Source: Asanoa ishikariensis
GTDB lineage: Bacteria; Actinomycetota; Actinomycetes; Mycobacteriales; Micromonosporaceae
DNA: 64,000 nt
Direction of reading: 5' to 3'
Assembly (NCBI RefSeq): GCF_900107455.1
Contig: NZ_FNQB01000001.1
Coordinates: 1,488,001 to 1,552,000, forward strand
The notes under the pieces are model-generated. The model was not told where the DNA came from, made no database searches, and saw nothing but the letters and a program-made list of their open reading frames with translations. The translations under genes and the position numbers were made by a program. This document shows, one piece after another, positions 1 to 7,989 of this stretch. Position 1 is the stretch's first letter; the number at the start of each line of letters is the position of its first letter.

Positions 1-988
1 CCCCGACCAGTCCAGCCAGGAAGACTGCCCGGCGCATCGTAATTGGGCTCTGCCGATCGGCGGCGTCGAGGTCTTTGCCCAAATCGGTCCAGTATGCAAA
101 TTCACGTCTGAGCAGGTACAACGAGGCGGATTCGGGAGTCGTGGGGAGGCTCTGCTCGCGACGCTTCGCGTCAAGGGCGGCGAGTGCCGCCATGTGAATT
201 GATAGAACACGACTGTCGGAGTCGGCTAGTAGACCAGGAGACTCGATGTAGTTATCCCGCAGGTCAATACCCATCGTCTCCGCGAAAGCCGTTTGCGCTT
301 GTCGATATATCGCGGTGGCATCCACCGCACTGTCGAGCGGTGCAAGGTCCTTAGTGTCGACCTGAATGTAGAGATTCGATTCGAGTCGATCGCTCAAGGC
401 CGCCCACCAGAATCCGCCCGAGCGCGCGAGTAGCAGGAGCCGAACGTTGGCCGATGTTTGGATCGCGACTTGACTCAGGTCGCTGCACAATTCGACGATA
501 TCCGTCGCGATCCATCGGTCGGCGTAATCGACTATGACGACAAGACCCTTGGCGCCAAAGGGGATCGTTGTGGGTGCGGAGCGCACGGAGTTTTGGCTTG
601 CCCACCACACCTCCCAGCCATCTAAGGATGACCTGTCAGCAAACTCCATCGCGAGCCGGGTCTTACCCTGCCCGCCAGGGGCATGTATAAGGCGCGCGAG
701 CATGTGCGATTTCTCCGCAAGCCACTCAGCCAACGCCTCCAGTTCATTCTGACGACCTGCAAACGGCATCACGCGATTGCGCGCGAGCAGCAGTTTGCTC
801 GGCTGCCGTCGAACGGCATCCTGAGACAGAGTCACATCGGAGCTGGCATTTCGGTGTAGGCGATAAGGCGGCCGACGACCTGAGATTATTACGTTTCCGC
901 CGACATCGCTTACTTGAGTAAGGTCTCCAATTACGATGCTCTTAATGACGTTCTGGCCGGCTGCTGGCGTGGTTGCATCGGACGTCAT
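1..988 (-). CDS. STAND-like P-loop NTPase, N-terminal part (runs off window edge)
   Basis: The open frame begins at ATG 988 and continues past base 1, so only about 329 residues are visible. A GRQNEL box (residues 78-83) precedes a Walker A motif PGGQGKTR (104-111) and a Walker B strand GLVVIVDYAD (148-157); LLLLAR further on resembles a sensor strand. This order is that of STAND/NB-ARC-type signalling NTPases. Residues 17-35 form a short Gly/Val/Gln motif (TQVSDVGGNVII) that recurs twice in the neighbouring small membrane protein. The start overlaps the stop of that gene by four bases (ATGA), so translation is probably coupled. Base composition is visibly less GC-rich than the rest of the window and rare codons such as ATA and TTA occur, which suggests acquired DNA. 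The C-terminal half, which would name the class, is outside the window. Confidence 0.75.
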   Translation of the reverse strand, partial: MTSDATTPAAGQNVIKSIVIGDLTQVSDVGGNVIISGRRPPYRLHRNASSDVTLSQDAVRRQPSKLLLARNRVMPFAGRQNELEALAEWLAEKSHMLARLIHAPGGQGKTRLAMEFADRSSLDGWEVWWASQNSVRSAPTTIPFGAKGLVVIVDYADRWIATDIVELCSDLSQVAIQTSANVRLLLLARSGGFWWAALSDRLESNLYIQVDTKDLAPLDSAVDATAIYRQAQTAFAETMGIDLRDNYIESPGLLADSDSRVLSIHMAALAALDAKRREQSLPTTPESASLYLLRREFAYWTDLGKDLDAADRQSPITMRRAVFLAGLVG

Positions 989-1431
989 CGCTCGATCTCC
1001 ACATCGCCGCCAGTTCCGTCGACTTGAGTCACAGTACCGTCAATCTGAGACTGGGAGATCGTTTGACCGCCGATAGGCTCAGCTAACGGAGGGATCTGCG
1101 TAGGCTGTCGATTAATGGGTTTCAGCCGCGTTTCAACGTCCCCTGTCATCCTCGTGATGCGGACATTTCCGGTAGTCCCGCGGACCTGGGTTACACCGCC
1201 AGCGATCGTCGTACTGGCTATCGACTGGTCAGGACGAGACTGACGCATTCCCCATAGGCTGTATCCAGCCAAAGCCAGCCCGAAGGTTCCGGCGGCCGCC
1301 CCGACGATGCTTGCGATCTTGTCTGCGCGATCGAGGTCCCAGACCGCCGCACCGACGCCCAAGCCAGTCAGGAGCAGGCCGACTCCAATCCCCGCGGCCC
1401 GGCGGCCCATCCCACGTTGTGTGTCTGCCAT
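985..1431 (-). CDS. Small two-helix membrane protein with two copies of a motif shared with the NTPase
   Basis: No family recognised. I chose ATG 1431 (148 residues) over the longer start at 1479 because a GAGGG sequence lies seven bases upstream. Residues 12-31 and 39-60 are hydrophobic, Gly/Ala-rich helices that probably form a membrane hairpin; the tail is polar. The tail holds two copies of one motif, TQVRGTTGNVRI (81-92) and TQVDGTGGDVEI (135-146), each preceded by an Ile-x-Gly step. The same motif, gapless, stands at residues 24-35 of the NTPase encoded next. Stop and next start overlap as ATGA. A C-terminal motif on a membrane protein matching the N-terminus of an adjacent STAND NTPase is the arrangement described for bacterial NLR-effector pairs with amyloid-like adaptor motifs; that function is my inference. 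Confidence 0.6.
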   Translation of the reverse strand: MADTQRGMGRRAAGIGVGLLLTGLGVGAAVWDLDRADKIASIVGAAAGTFGLALAGYSLWGMRQSRPDQSIASTTIAGGVTQVRGTTGNVRITRMTGDVETRLKPINRQPTQIPPLAEPIGGQTISQSQIDGTVTQVDGTGGDVEIER

Positions 1432-2092
1432 CTGGACACCCTCACTAGGTAGTCGGTGGTGTTTGGCCCGCGTGAGCATGCCGCTGGCAGCTCACGCCAG
1501 GCGCCGGGATTTTCTCGGCGTAGTCCGCAACGCAGACGGTGCCCGCTGCGGCTGTGTTGCCTCCCGTGCTGGAGCAGATGCCCGCGCCCAGAAGAACGTT
1601 GCGTTAGAAAACACCGGCAACTTCCCCGAGCGCTTGGGGCCGATCACCTTATGTCCATCGTCCACACAGGGCAAGTGTCCGCCATCGTGATCAGTGGTCC
1701 CAATGGCGGCAACTGTCTTCCCGCGTATGGAGAGTATGTGCACCGCCATGCGCTGGTCTCGCGATGCCTAACGATAGGCGAGGCCTTATGCCTGCGACCG
1801 TCAGCTGGTAGCGCACCAAGCTAGCAGTTTGACTCGTCCCACACGCGTGGTAGAAGCCGATCATGGAGGTGGCCTAATAATCCTAGTGGCAGTCGTGTCT
1901 CGATTGGGTCGATGTCGCTGGTTTCCTGCGCCAGCACGGAAGCCGCGAGATCGAACCCCAGAAACGAAGAATGCCCTTAATGGGAACTAAGTCCAACCTG
2001 GGCGGATCTGATCTCAGGTGTCCGCGTGATGAGCGACCACCACACCGTGGGGTCCGGGGGTCGCCCCCGGAATAGGAAGATGCGACACAAAT
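1432..2092. other. Gene-free stretch between accessory genes and tRNA
   Basis: I see no convincing gene here. The short frames on both strands have no initiation signal, are low-complexity or Arg/Pro/Cys-rich, and match nothing I know. Composition is less GC-rich than the rest of the window. A seven-base hairpin with a three-base loop lies at 2054-2070 and may be a second terminator behind the tRNA. The stretch lies on the 3' side of the tRNA gene, where integrative elements commonly sit. Confidence 0.5.
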
Positions 2093-2137
2093 GGCCGGTG
2101 GATCTTGTTCGCGATCAGCGAACAAAATCCACCGGCC
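2093..2137 (-). terminator. Strong hairpin terminator behind tRNA-Ala
   Basis: A 20-base inverted repeat (2093-2112 and 2118-2137, one mismatch) with a five-base loop begins five bases after the tRNA 3' end. The arm read from the tRNA side is GC-rich at its base and A/T-rich near the loop. There is no clean T-tract, but such long stems usually terminate transcription in actinobacteria. Confidence 0.7.
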
Positions 2138-2142
2138 ACTTG

Positions 2143-2215
2143 TGGAGCCGAGGGGACTCGAACCCCTGACCCCCACACTGCCAGTGTGGTGCGCTACCAG
2201 CTGCGCCACGGCCCC
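2143..2215 (-). tRNA. tRNA-Ala (GGC anticodon)
   Basis: 73 bases fold into a full cloverleaf: acceptor stem GGGGCCG/CGGCTCC, D arm with GCGC stem, anticodon stem CCACA/TGTGG with loop CTGGCAG, and T arm GGGG-TTCGAGT-CCCC. The anticodon is GGC (alanine). The acceptor stem has the G3-U70 wobble that is the alanine identity element, which confirms the call. The terminal CCA is not encoded. The 3' end faces the AT-richer patch at lower coordinates, as for an integration target. Confidence 0.97.
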
Positions 2216-2247
2216 AAATCGCACCCGGTGTCCCGGGCACTCGCGCA

Positions 2248-2276
2248 ATATTACACATGCCCCACCCGTGGGTCAT
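2248..2276 (-). promoter_or_regulatory. Promoter of tRNA-Ala
   Basis: On the minus strand ATGACC (2276-2271), a 17-base spacer and TAATAT (2253-2248) form a near-consensus housekeeping promoter about 33 bases before the tRNA 5' end. The region also holds an inverted CCCACCC/GGGTGGG repeat that may end transcription of the upstream yqgE-like gene. Confidence 0.65.
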
Positions 2277-2291
2277 CTCGCAGGGGGTGGG

Positions 2292-2846
2292 TCAGTTGAG
2301 GGCTACGTCTGCCGGGAAGTGGGCGACCGCCGACAGGATGCCGCCCTGGCGGCGTAGGACCATCGGCCACAGGTCGTCCGGGCGGTCTACGAAGGCGTCC
2401 CCCGGGAGGGCGTCGAAGACGAACCACGAGCCGCTCTGGATCTCTTCCTCGAGCTGGCCCGGCGACCAGCCCGAGTATCCGGCGAAAACGCGTATGCAGG
2501 TCAGTTTCTCCCGCATCGCGTCCGGGTCGATGGACAGGTCCAGCGTGCCGATGGAGCCCGACACCGGGTGGAAGCCGCGCATCCGGGGGCGCTGCGCCCG
2601 CATGCGGGCCAGGCAGATCGCCGACTCGGGTTGCACCGGGCCGCCCTCGAAGAGCACCGCGGGGTCGCGGGCCAGGGTGCCCCAGGCGCCCAGGACCTCG
2701 GAGACCGGCACTTCGGTGGCCCGGTTGAGCACGACGCCCAGCGCCCCGCCGGGCTCGTGGGCGACCAGCAGGACGACCGTGCGGTCGAAGTTGGGGTCTT
2801 TGAGCGCTGGCGTTGCCACCAGGAGCCGACCGGTCATCGACTCCAT
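2292..2846 (-). CDS. YqgE/AlgH family protein (UPF0301)
   Basis: The protein starts MESMTGRLLVATPALKDPNF, the typical N-terminus of the YqgE/AlgH family, followed by RTVVLLVAHEPGGALGVVLN and LFEGGPV, both family signatures. About 184 residues from ATG 2846, normal for the family; the frame is open 34 codons further upstream but that part is Gly/Arg-rich and unlike the family. ATG 2837 is an alternative. Biochemical function is not established for actinobacterial members. It is encoded upstream of tRNA-Ala on the same strand. Confidence 0.9.
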   Translation of the reverse strand: MESMTGRLLVATPALKDPNFDRTVVLLVAHEPGGALGVVLNRATEVPVSEVLGAWGTLARDPAVLFEGGPVQPESAICLARMRAQRPRMRGFHPVSGSIGTLDLSIDPDAMREKLTCIRVFAGYSGWSPGQLEEEIQSGSWFVFDALPGDAFVDRPDDLWPMVLRRQGGILSAVAHFPADVALN

Positions 2847-3059
2847 CGATCGGCCCCCGATCGCCTGCCCTTCGCCTTGCACGCGCCTACCCTCCGAACC
2901 CACCGGCGGGCGGCCACGACCCGTCGCCGCCGCACCTGGATAGGACATCAGGGTCGACCATCCACGCGCAACACATCCGGGGAGTCGTTGCCATGCATCG
3001 CACCCTAGCCTGACCTACGGCCATGGTTAAGGCTGACAGCCTCGGCGAGAGGGATGAAA

Positions 3060-3863
3060 GTGACAGCACGTGCGGAGCTTGCGGTAATCGGCGGTTCGGG
3101 TCTCTACGCCCTTCTGGACGACGCCACGGAACACGAGATGGACACCCCGTACGGGCCTCCCTCCGACCCGATCACAGTGGCCACCGTCGGGGACCGGACA
3201 GTGGCCTTCCTGCCCCGGCACGGTCGCGACCACCGCTTTCCGCCACATCGGATCCCGTACCGCGCCAACCTGTGGGCCCTGCGCGCGCTCGGCGTGCGCC
3301 AGATCCTCGCGCCGTGCGCGGTCGGCGGCCTGCGTCCTGAGCTCGGCCCCGGCAGTTTCGTGATCCCCGACCAACTCGTCGACCGCACGACGAGCCGGGT
3401 GGCGACGTACTACGACGAAGGCGCGGTGCACGTGAACTTCGCCGACCCCTACTGCCCGGTCGGCCGCGCAACACTCCAACAGGCGACCAGCAAGAACCAG
3501 ATCACGGCCACCGACGGCGGCGCCATGGTCGTCATCGAGGGTCCGCGCTTCTCGACCCGCGCGGAATCCCGTTGGTTCACCGAGATCGGTGGCGCTGTCG
3601 TCAACATGACCGGCTACCCGGAGGCCGTGCTGGCCCGCGAGCTGGCCCTCTGTTACACGACGATCGCGCTGGTCACCGATCTCGACGCCGGCGTCGAGGG
3701 CGACCACGGTGTCACCCAGGAGGAGGTGTTCCGCGTCTTCGGCGAGAACACCGAGAAGCTGCGTGGCGTACTGATGGACGCCCTGAAAACGATCCCCCTG
3801 GACCGCGACTGCCCGTGCGGCCACGCGCTCGACGGCCTGAAGCTCCCGATCGAGCTGCCGTAG
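3060..3863 (+). CDS. mtnP: S-methyl-5'-thioadenosine phosphorylase
   Basis: Phosphorolysis of methylthioadenosine to adenine and methylthioribose-1-phosphate, in methionine salvage, cytoplasmic. Family marks: N-terminal AVIGGSGLY (phosphate site), PRHGRDHRFPPHRIPYRAN, EGPRFSTRAE, NMTGYPEAVLARE and VTDLDAG. The Asp in VTDLDAG is at the position where 6-oxopurine phosphorylases have Asn, so an adenine-type substrate is favoured over inosine-type. 267 residues from GTG 3060; ATG 3054 is directly abutted by GAGAGGG, whereas GTG 3060 has that Shine-Dalgarno at six bases, so I prefer GTG. A CPCG pair of cysteines lies near the C-terminus. No other methionine-salvage gene is adjacent. Confidence 0.88.
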   Translation: MTARAELAVIGGSGLYALLDDATEHEMDTPYGPPSDPITVATVGDRTVAFLPRHGRDHRFPPHRIPYRANLWALRALGVRQILAPCAVGGLRPELGPGSFVIPDQLVDRTTSRVATYYDEGAVHVNFADPYCPVGRATLQQATSKNQITATDGGAMVVIEGPRFSTRAESRWFTEIGGAVVNMTGYPEAVLARELALCYTTIALVTDLDAGVEGDHGVTQEEVFRVFGENTEKLRGVLMDALKTIPLDRDCPCGHALDGLKLPIELP

Positions 3864-3876
3864 GACCCACGGAACG

Positions 3877-4821
3877 TCAGGAGCCCATCGGCAACAACGT
3901 CCCGTTCAAACCATCGAGCACAGGCCGGTCGCCCAGCGGCTCGGTGAGGGAGGCCGTCACCGGCGAGATCACGAGCTGGTCCGTGCACGTCCCGTCATCC
4001 CGGGTGACGCCACCGGTGACGACGACCACGTGCGGCCGCTCGACGACGATCGGGGTGATGTCGTGGTCGCACGCACCGACACCGAGCGAATAGTGCAGGT
4101 CCAGATTGTCGGCCCCGGTGACGCTCTGGGCCGCGACCATCCCGGCGGGCACCTCGCGGTTGGTCGGCGTCGCCGCCGGCGAAGGCAGCGGTGCGGGGTC
4201 GGCGACCGCGGCGTGCAGCACCGCCCGCCCGCCGTCGATCTCGAACCGCCACGCCGGCACGGTGGCGACGCCGCGGCTGGTGCGGAGCTCCATCGTGCTC
4301 AGCGACACCCCGGAGACGGTCAGCCCGACGCAGTCACCACCGCCGGGCTCGGACACGGAGCCATCAGGACCGGAGGGGACCACAACTGGAGAAGGCGTGA
4401 CACCGCATGGAGGCGGATCACCCATATCCATTTTCTGGTACGACGACGCGGCGCTCAGCAGCGGCGCTTTCAACGAGCCGTCGCGGAACACCACCGTCCC
4501 CGGCGAAGGCCGGTCAGTGGGCAAGGCGACCTTCGTCGTCCACCAGCCGGCCGCCAGTGCCTGCTTCTCCGCCCCGGTCAGCGAGCCCTCCACGAAAACC
4601 GGCTCCTGCAACGGCACGTACCCCTGTTTCCACGCCGTGGACGTCGGCGACCAGGCGTCGGCCACCTCACCGGCCCACTGCTCGATCGCCTCGTGCCGGT
4701 CCGAGACCGCTGGCCCGCCGCCGTCGCCGACACCACCCGTCGAGGCGCACGCCGACAGCGCCACGACGAGAACAGCACCGGCAACGGCGGCAAGATGACG
4801 ACCCGCGCGTACGAGACCCAT
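3877..4821 (-). CDS. Secreted lipoprotein of unknown function
   Basis: From ATG 4821 the 314-residue product begins with a charged n-region, a hydrophobic stretch and the lipobox LVVALSAC, so it should be lipidated at that Cys and anchored outside the membrane. The mature part has a Gly-rich linker, then a mixed domain with four further Cys residues (CGV, GDCVG, GACDHD, DGTC) and no motif I recognise. The open frame extends 51 codons upstream but that part is Arg-rich and precedes the signal peptide. It lies 53 bases downstream of the next gene on the same strand and converges on mtnP, with 13 bases between the two stops. Its function cannot be named. Confidence 0.75.
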   Translation of the reverse strand: MGLVRAGRHLAAVAGAVLVVALSACASTGGVGDGGGPAVSDRHEAIEQWAGEVADAWSPTSTAWKQGYVPLQEPVFVEGSLTGAEKQALAAGWWTTKVALPTDRPSPGTVVFRDGSLKAPLLSAASSYQKMDMGDPPPCGVTPSPVVVPSGPDGSVSEPGGGDCVGLTVSGVSLSTMELRTSRGVATVPAWRFEIDGGRAVLHAAVADPAPLPSPAATPTNREVPAGMVAAQSVTGADNLDLHYSLGVGACDHDITPIVVERPHVVVVTGGVTRDDGTCTDQLVISPVTASLTEPLGDRPVLDGLNGTLLPMGS

Positions 4822-4874
4822 GTGGATGTGACGGCGAAGGAGGCACCCCGGTTCCGCGAGATCACCCGATCGGG

Positions 4875-5333
4875 TCAGGTTTCTCCCCCGATGTCGGTCT
4901 CGTACGCGTCGTAGACCAGATCGGCACCCCGCTGCCGGTGCCTCGACAGTGCGCGCAGCACCTCGCCACCGCACCTGCGCAGCTCGTCCACCCGCGACCC
5001 CGGCAGGTCGGCACGGCGTTGCATCGCCGACATCGACACCGCGATCGCCGCGTGCTCACGGGTGAGCATCTGGACCCGGCGGTGCAGCCGCGGCGCGTGC
5101 GCGAGCAGTTCGGCGTAGAGCCCGTCCTCGCCCTCGGTCACCACGATGTGTTCGGCGAACGCACCGCGCAGCGTCCGCAGCCGGGTGCCCACCCGCTGCC
5201 GCCACCCGGGATCGGCGCTCGGCGACGCGATCGCATGCTCGAAGAGATGGATCTCGTGGAGCAGTGCGGCCCGGTGCCGCCGCGCCACCTGCAGCGACCA
5301 CGCGTCGGTAGAGCTCGGTTGTGTGCCGCCCAC
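4875..5333 (-). CDS. All-helical protein, possibly hemerythrin-like
   Basis: GTG 5333 is preceded by AGGAGG at six bases, which fixes this start over the upstream ATG 5366. The 152-residue product is predicted fully helical, with clustered His and Glu residues: HRAALLHEIHLFEHAI near the N-terminus, then AEHIVVTEGEDGLYAELLAH and RLHRRVQMLTREHAAI. Spacing resembles the His/Glu ligands of hemerythrin-like four-helix bundles, but the ligand pattern is incomplete, so this is tentative. It could instead be a plain helical regulatory or DUF domain. It may be cotranscribed with the lipoprotein gene that follows. Confidence 0.6.
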   Translation of the reverse strand: MGGTQPSSTDAWSLQVARRHRAALLHEIHLFEHAIASPSADPGWRQRVGTRLRTLRGAFAEHIVVTEGEDGLYAELLAHAPRLHRRVQMLTREHAAIAVSMSAMQRRADLPGSRVDELRRCGGEVLRALSRHRQRGADLVYDAYETDIGGET

Positions 5334-5477
5334 CGCACACCTCCTGGTCTGAAGCGACCTCTGCACCGATAGTGACGGCGGTCACACGGCGCTGTAAAGG
5401 GGAACGGCTGAACCCGTTCGTCCCTCTGCGATCTTGTGGTCCCACCCGCACCACCGGACCCGCTAGCGTGGCTGACC

Positions 5478-6488
5478 ATGACCCGGTACGGCGCGATGTA
5501 CGGACCCGACATCACCTTCCTCGGCGTACCCCCTTGTGACCTGGACGTTCCTGGTGAGTGGGCGGACGCCGACGTGGTCATCCTGGGCGCGCCGTTCGAC
5601 GGCGGCACCTCGCACCGGCCCGGCACCCGTTTCGGCCCGTCGGCCATGCGCCAGGCCTGCTATCTGCCGCACGACGGGTCGCGGCCGGCGCTCGCCCTGC
5701 GCACCGACGGGCTCAAGGACCTCCGGGTGTACGACGCCGGCGACGTCGAGTGCTTCTCCGGCGACATCGAACGCAGCGTCCGGGTGATCGAGGCGGCGGT
5801 GGCGACGATCGCGGGCACCGGCGCGATCCCGGTCGTGCTCGGCGGCGACCACACGATCGCTCTGCCCGACGTGACCGGCGTCGCGCGCGCCAAGGGCTTC
5901 GGCCGCGTCTCGGTGGTGCACTTCGACGCGCACGCCGACACCGGCAACAGTGAGTTCGGTTCGCTGCTCGGGCACGGCCAGCCGATGCGCCGCCTGATCG
6001 AGTCGGGTGCCGCCCGTGGCGATCGTTTCCTCCAGATCGGCCTGCGCGGCTACTGGCCCGGCCCGGAGACGCTCGACTGGATGGCCGGGCAGGGCATGCG
6101 CGCGTACGAGATGAGCGAGATCGTGTCCCGCGGCCTCGACACGTGCCTGACCGAGGCGTTCGAGATCGCCGTCGACGACTGCGACGGGGTGTTCCTCTCC
6201 GTCGACGTCGACGTGGTCGACCCGGGCATGGCGCCCGGCACCGGCACACCCGAGCCCGGCGGCCTCACCTCGCGCCAGCTCCTCGACGCGGTGCGCCGGG
6301 TCTGCCTGGAGCTGCCGGTCGTCGGCGTCGACGTGGTCGAGGTGTCGCCGCCGTACGACCATGCCGAAGTGACCGCGTTCCTGGCCAACCGGGTCGTGCT
6401 GGAGGCGCTGTCCGCGATCGCGTTCCGGCGCGGCGGCGGCACCTGGGACCCGACCCGGCCGCTGCTCGACGGTAGGCGCCCGGAATGA
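5478..6488 (+). CDS. Agmatinase/ureohydrolase family enzyme
   Basis: Hydrolysis of a guanidino compound (agmatine, guanidinobutyrate or similar) to an amine and urea with a binuclear Mn centre. The metal ligands are all present: GGDHT, HFDAHADT and LSVDVDVVDP, plus the family sequence GAPFDGGTSHRPGTRFGP near the N-terminus. 336 residues, slightly longer than typical agmatinases. The start at ATG 5478 lies eight bases after a TAGCGT hexamer, so the mRNA may be leaderless; an in-frame ATG at 5436 lacks signals. Substrate cannot be told from sequence. Next on the same strand are a metallo-beta-lactamase-fold hydrolase and a VOC protein. Confidence 0.88.
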   Translation: MTRYGAMYGPDITFLGVPPCDLDVPGEWADADVVILGAPFDGGTSHRPGTRFGPSAMRQACYLPHDGSRPALALRTDGLKDLRVYDAGDVECFSGDIERSVRVIEAAVATIAGTGAIPVVLGGDHTIALPDVTGVARAKGFGRVSVVHFDAHADTGNSEFGSLLGHGQPMRRLIESGAARGDRFLQIGLRGYWPGPETLDWMAGQGMRAYEMSEIVSRGLDTCLTEAFEIAVDDCDGVFLSVDVDVVDPGMAPGTGTPEPGGLTSRQLLDAVRRVCLELPVVGVDVVEVSPPYDHAEVTAFLANRVVLEALSAIAFRRGGGTWDPTRPLLDGRRPE

Positions 6489-6539
6489 AATTGGTCACCG
6501 CCGATTGTCCTCACCGGCCGGTCGCGGTCTGATCGACGC

Positions 6540-7571
6540 ATGGTCGAGGTCACCGGCACCGAGCAGCGCGCCGCCTGGCAGCGCAAGACACTGCCGCCGG
6601 TGGAGCTCGTCCGGCCCGGCCTGTGGTCGATCCCGGTGCCGATGACCGGCAGTCCGCTGCGCTACGTCCTGGTGTACGCGCTGGCCCTGCCCGACGGCGT
6701 GGCCCTGGTCGACGCGGGCTGGCCGACCGACGACGCCTGGACGGCGCTGGTCGACGGGCTAGCGGCGTGCGGCTACGCGCTCACCGACGTGCGTGCCGTG
6801 CTGGTCACCCACTGGCACGCCGACCACCACGGCCTGGCCGGTTCGGTGCGCGAGGCCTCGGGCGCGTGGATCGGCATGCACGCCCTGGACGCCGCGGCGA
6901 TCAAGGGCCGCAGCGACCCGGGCGCGTTCGTCAGCAATATCTCCGCCTGGGTACGCAACCGCGGCGGCACCGACGCCGATGTCGCCGAGACGGTCGGCTC
7001 GGTCGAGGACGCCGCCCGGCGGTTCCGTTCACTGGCCGAGCCCGACCGCCTGATCGAGGACGGCGAGCGGCCGCTGGAGGGCATCCGGGCGGTGTGGACA
7101 CCCGGGCACACGGCCGGCCATCTCTGCTTCTACGACGAGGAGCGGCGGCTGCTGCTCTCGGGCGACCACGTGCTCCCTCGGATCAGCCCGAACATCACCC
7201 TCCACCCAGGACAGACCGCCGACCCGCTGGGCGACTTCCTCGAGTCCCTCACCCGCACGGGTGAACTGGAGGCCGACGAGGTGCTGCCCGCACACGAGTA
7301 CCGGTTCGCCGGCCTGCGCGACCGCGTCGCCGCACTGCATGCTCACCACGCGGACAGGCTGGCTGAAGTGACCAGGCTGGTCGCCGCCGAACCCGGAGCC
7401 ACCACCTGGGAGCTGGCCGAACGGCTCACCTGGTCGCGCCCCTGGTCGCAGGTCCAGGGCATGATCCGGCGCTCGGCCGTAGGTGAGACCTACGCCCACC
7501 TGGAGCACCTCGCACGCCGAGGTGCCGTGCGCCGATCGGACGGCGACGTCGACCAGTGGCGACTAGCCTGA
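6540..7571 (+). CDS. Metallo-beta-lactamase-fold hydrolase
   Basis: The metal-binding motif THWHADHHG (HxHxDH) at about residue 92, TPGHTAGH, SGDHVLP and PAHEYRF give the full set of ligands of the MBL superfamily. The C-terminal third (GATTWELAERLTW... AHLEHLARRGAV) looks like a small winged-helix cap, as in MBL hydrolases of the LACTB2/RNase-like glyoxalase II group. 343 residues. Substrate unknown. It starts 51 bases after the agmatinase-like gene and ends five bases before the VOC gene, so the three may be one unit. Confidence 0.85.
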   Translation: MVEVTGTEQRAAWQRKTLPPVELVRPGLWSIPVPMTGSPLRYVLVYALALPDGVALVDAGWPTDDAWTALVDGLAACGYALTDVRAVLVTHWHADHHGLAGSVREASGAWIGMHALDAAAIKGRSDPGAFVSNISAWVRNRGGTDADVAETVGSVEDAARRFRSLAEPDRLIEDGERPLEGIRAVWTPGHTAGHLCFYDEERRLLLSGDHVLPRISPNITLHPGQTADPLGDFLESLTRTGELEADEVLPAHEYRFAGLRDRVAALHAHHADRLAEVTRLVAAEPGATTWELAERLTWSRPWSQVQGMIRRSAVGETYAHLEHLARRGAVRRSDGDVDQWRLA

Positions 7572-7575
7572 TCCG

Positions 7576-7989
7576 ATGAACTGGACCCTGGAAGTCGTCA
7601 TCGTTCCGGTTTCCGATGTGGACCGGGCCAAGGAGTTCTACGCTTCGAAGCTCGGGTTCGCGGTCGACCACGACACGGCCGGTCCGGGTTTCCGGATCGT
7701 CCAGCTCACACCGCCGGGCTCCGGCTGCTCGGTGGTGATCGGCTACGGCGCGGTGCCCGACATGCCGGCCGGATCGCTCAAGGGTCTGCAACTCGTCGTC
7801 AACGACCTGGATGCGGCCCGGGCGCAGCTCGTCGGGCGCGGCGTCGAGGTCAGCGAGATCGTCGTCTACGGCGCGAACGGCCCGCGGCCGCGCGAGGAGG
7901 GCGACGACCTCAACAACGTCGGCTTCGTCAACTTCGCCGACCCGGACGGCAACGCGTGGGCGGTGCAGCAGATCACGAACCGGAGCTGA
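7576..7989 (+). CDS. VOC (glyoxalase/bleomycin-resistance fold) protein
   Basis: A 137-residue single-unit protein of the vicinal-oxygen-chelate fold: strand VVIVPVSDVDRAKEFYASKL at the N-terminus, GLQLVVNDLDAARAQL in the second half, and the closing FADPDGNAWAVQQI. Such proteins are metal-dependent dioxygenases, isomerases or resistance proteins; this one cannot be assigned. A TAGCCT hexamer lies six bases before the ATG, though it is also the end of the preceding gene. The last 17 bases overlap the convergent gene on the minus strand. Confidence 0.85.
   Translation: MNWTLEVVIVPVSDVDRAKEFYASKLGFAVDHDTAGPGFRIVQLTPPGSGCSVVIGYGAVPDMPAGSLKGLQLVVNDLDAARAQLVGRGVEVSEIVVYGANGPRPREEGDDLNNVGFVNFADPDGNAWAVQQITNRS

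Noticed and set aside
1456-1824. 122-codon plus-strand frame in the accessory patch
   Set aside because: No ribosome site, Arg/Pro/Cys-rich and no similarity known to me.
2054-2070. Attachment site (att) beside tRNA-Ala
   Set aside because: It is a small hairpin without a matching copy of the tRNA 3' end; no direct repeat found within the window.
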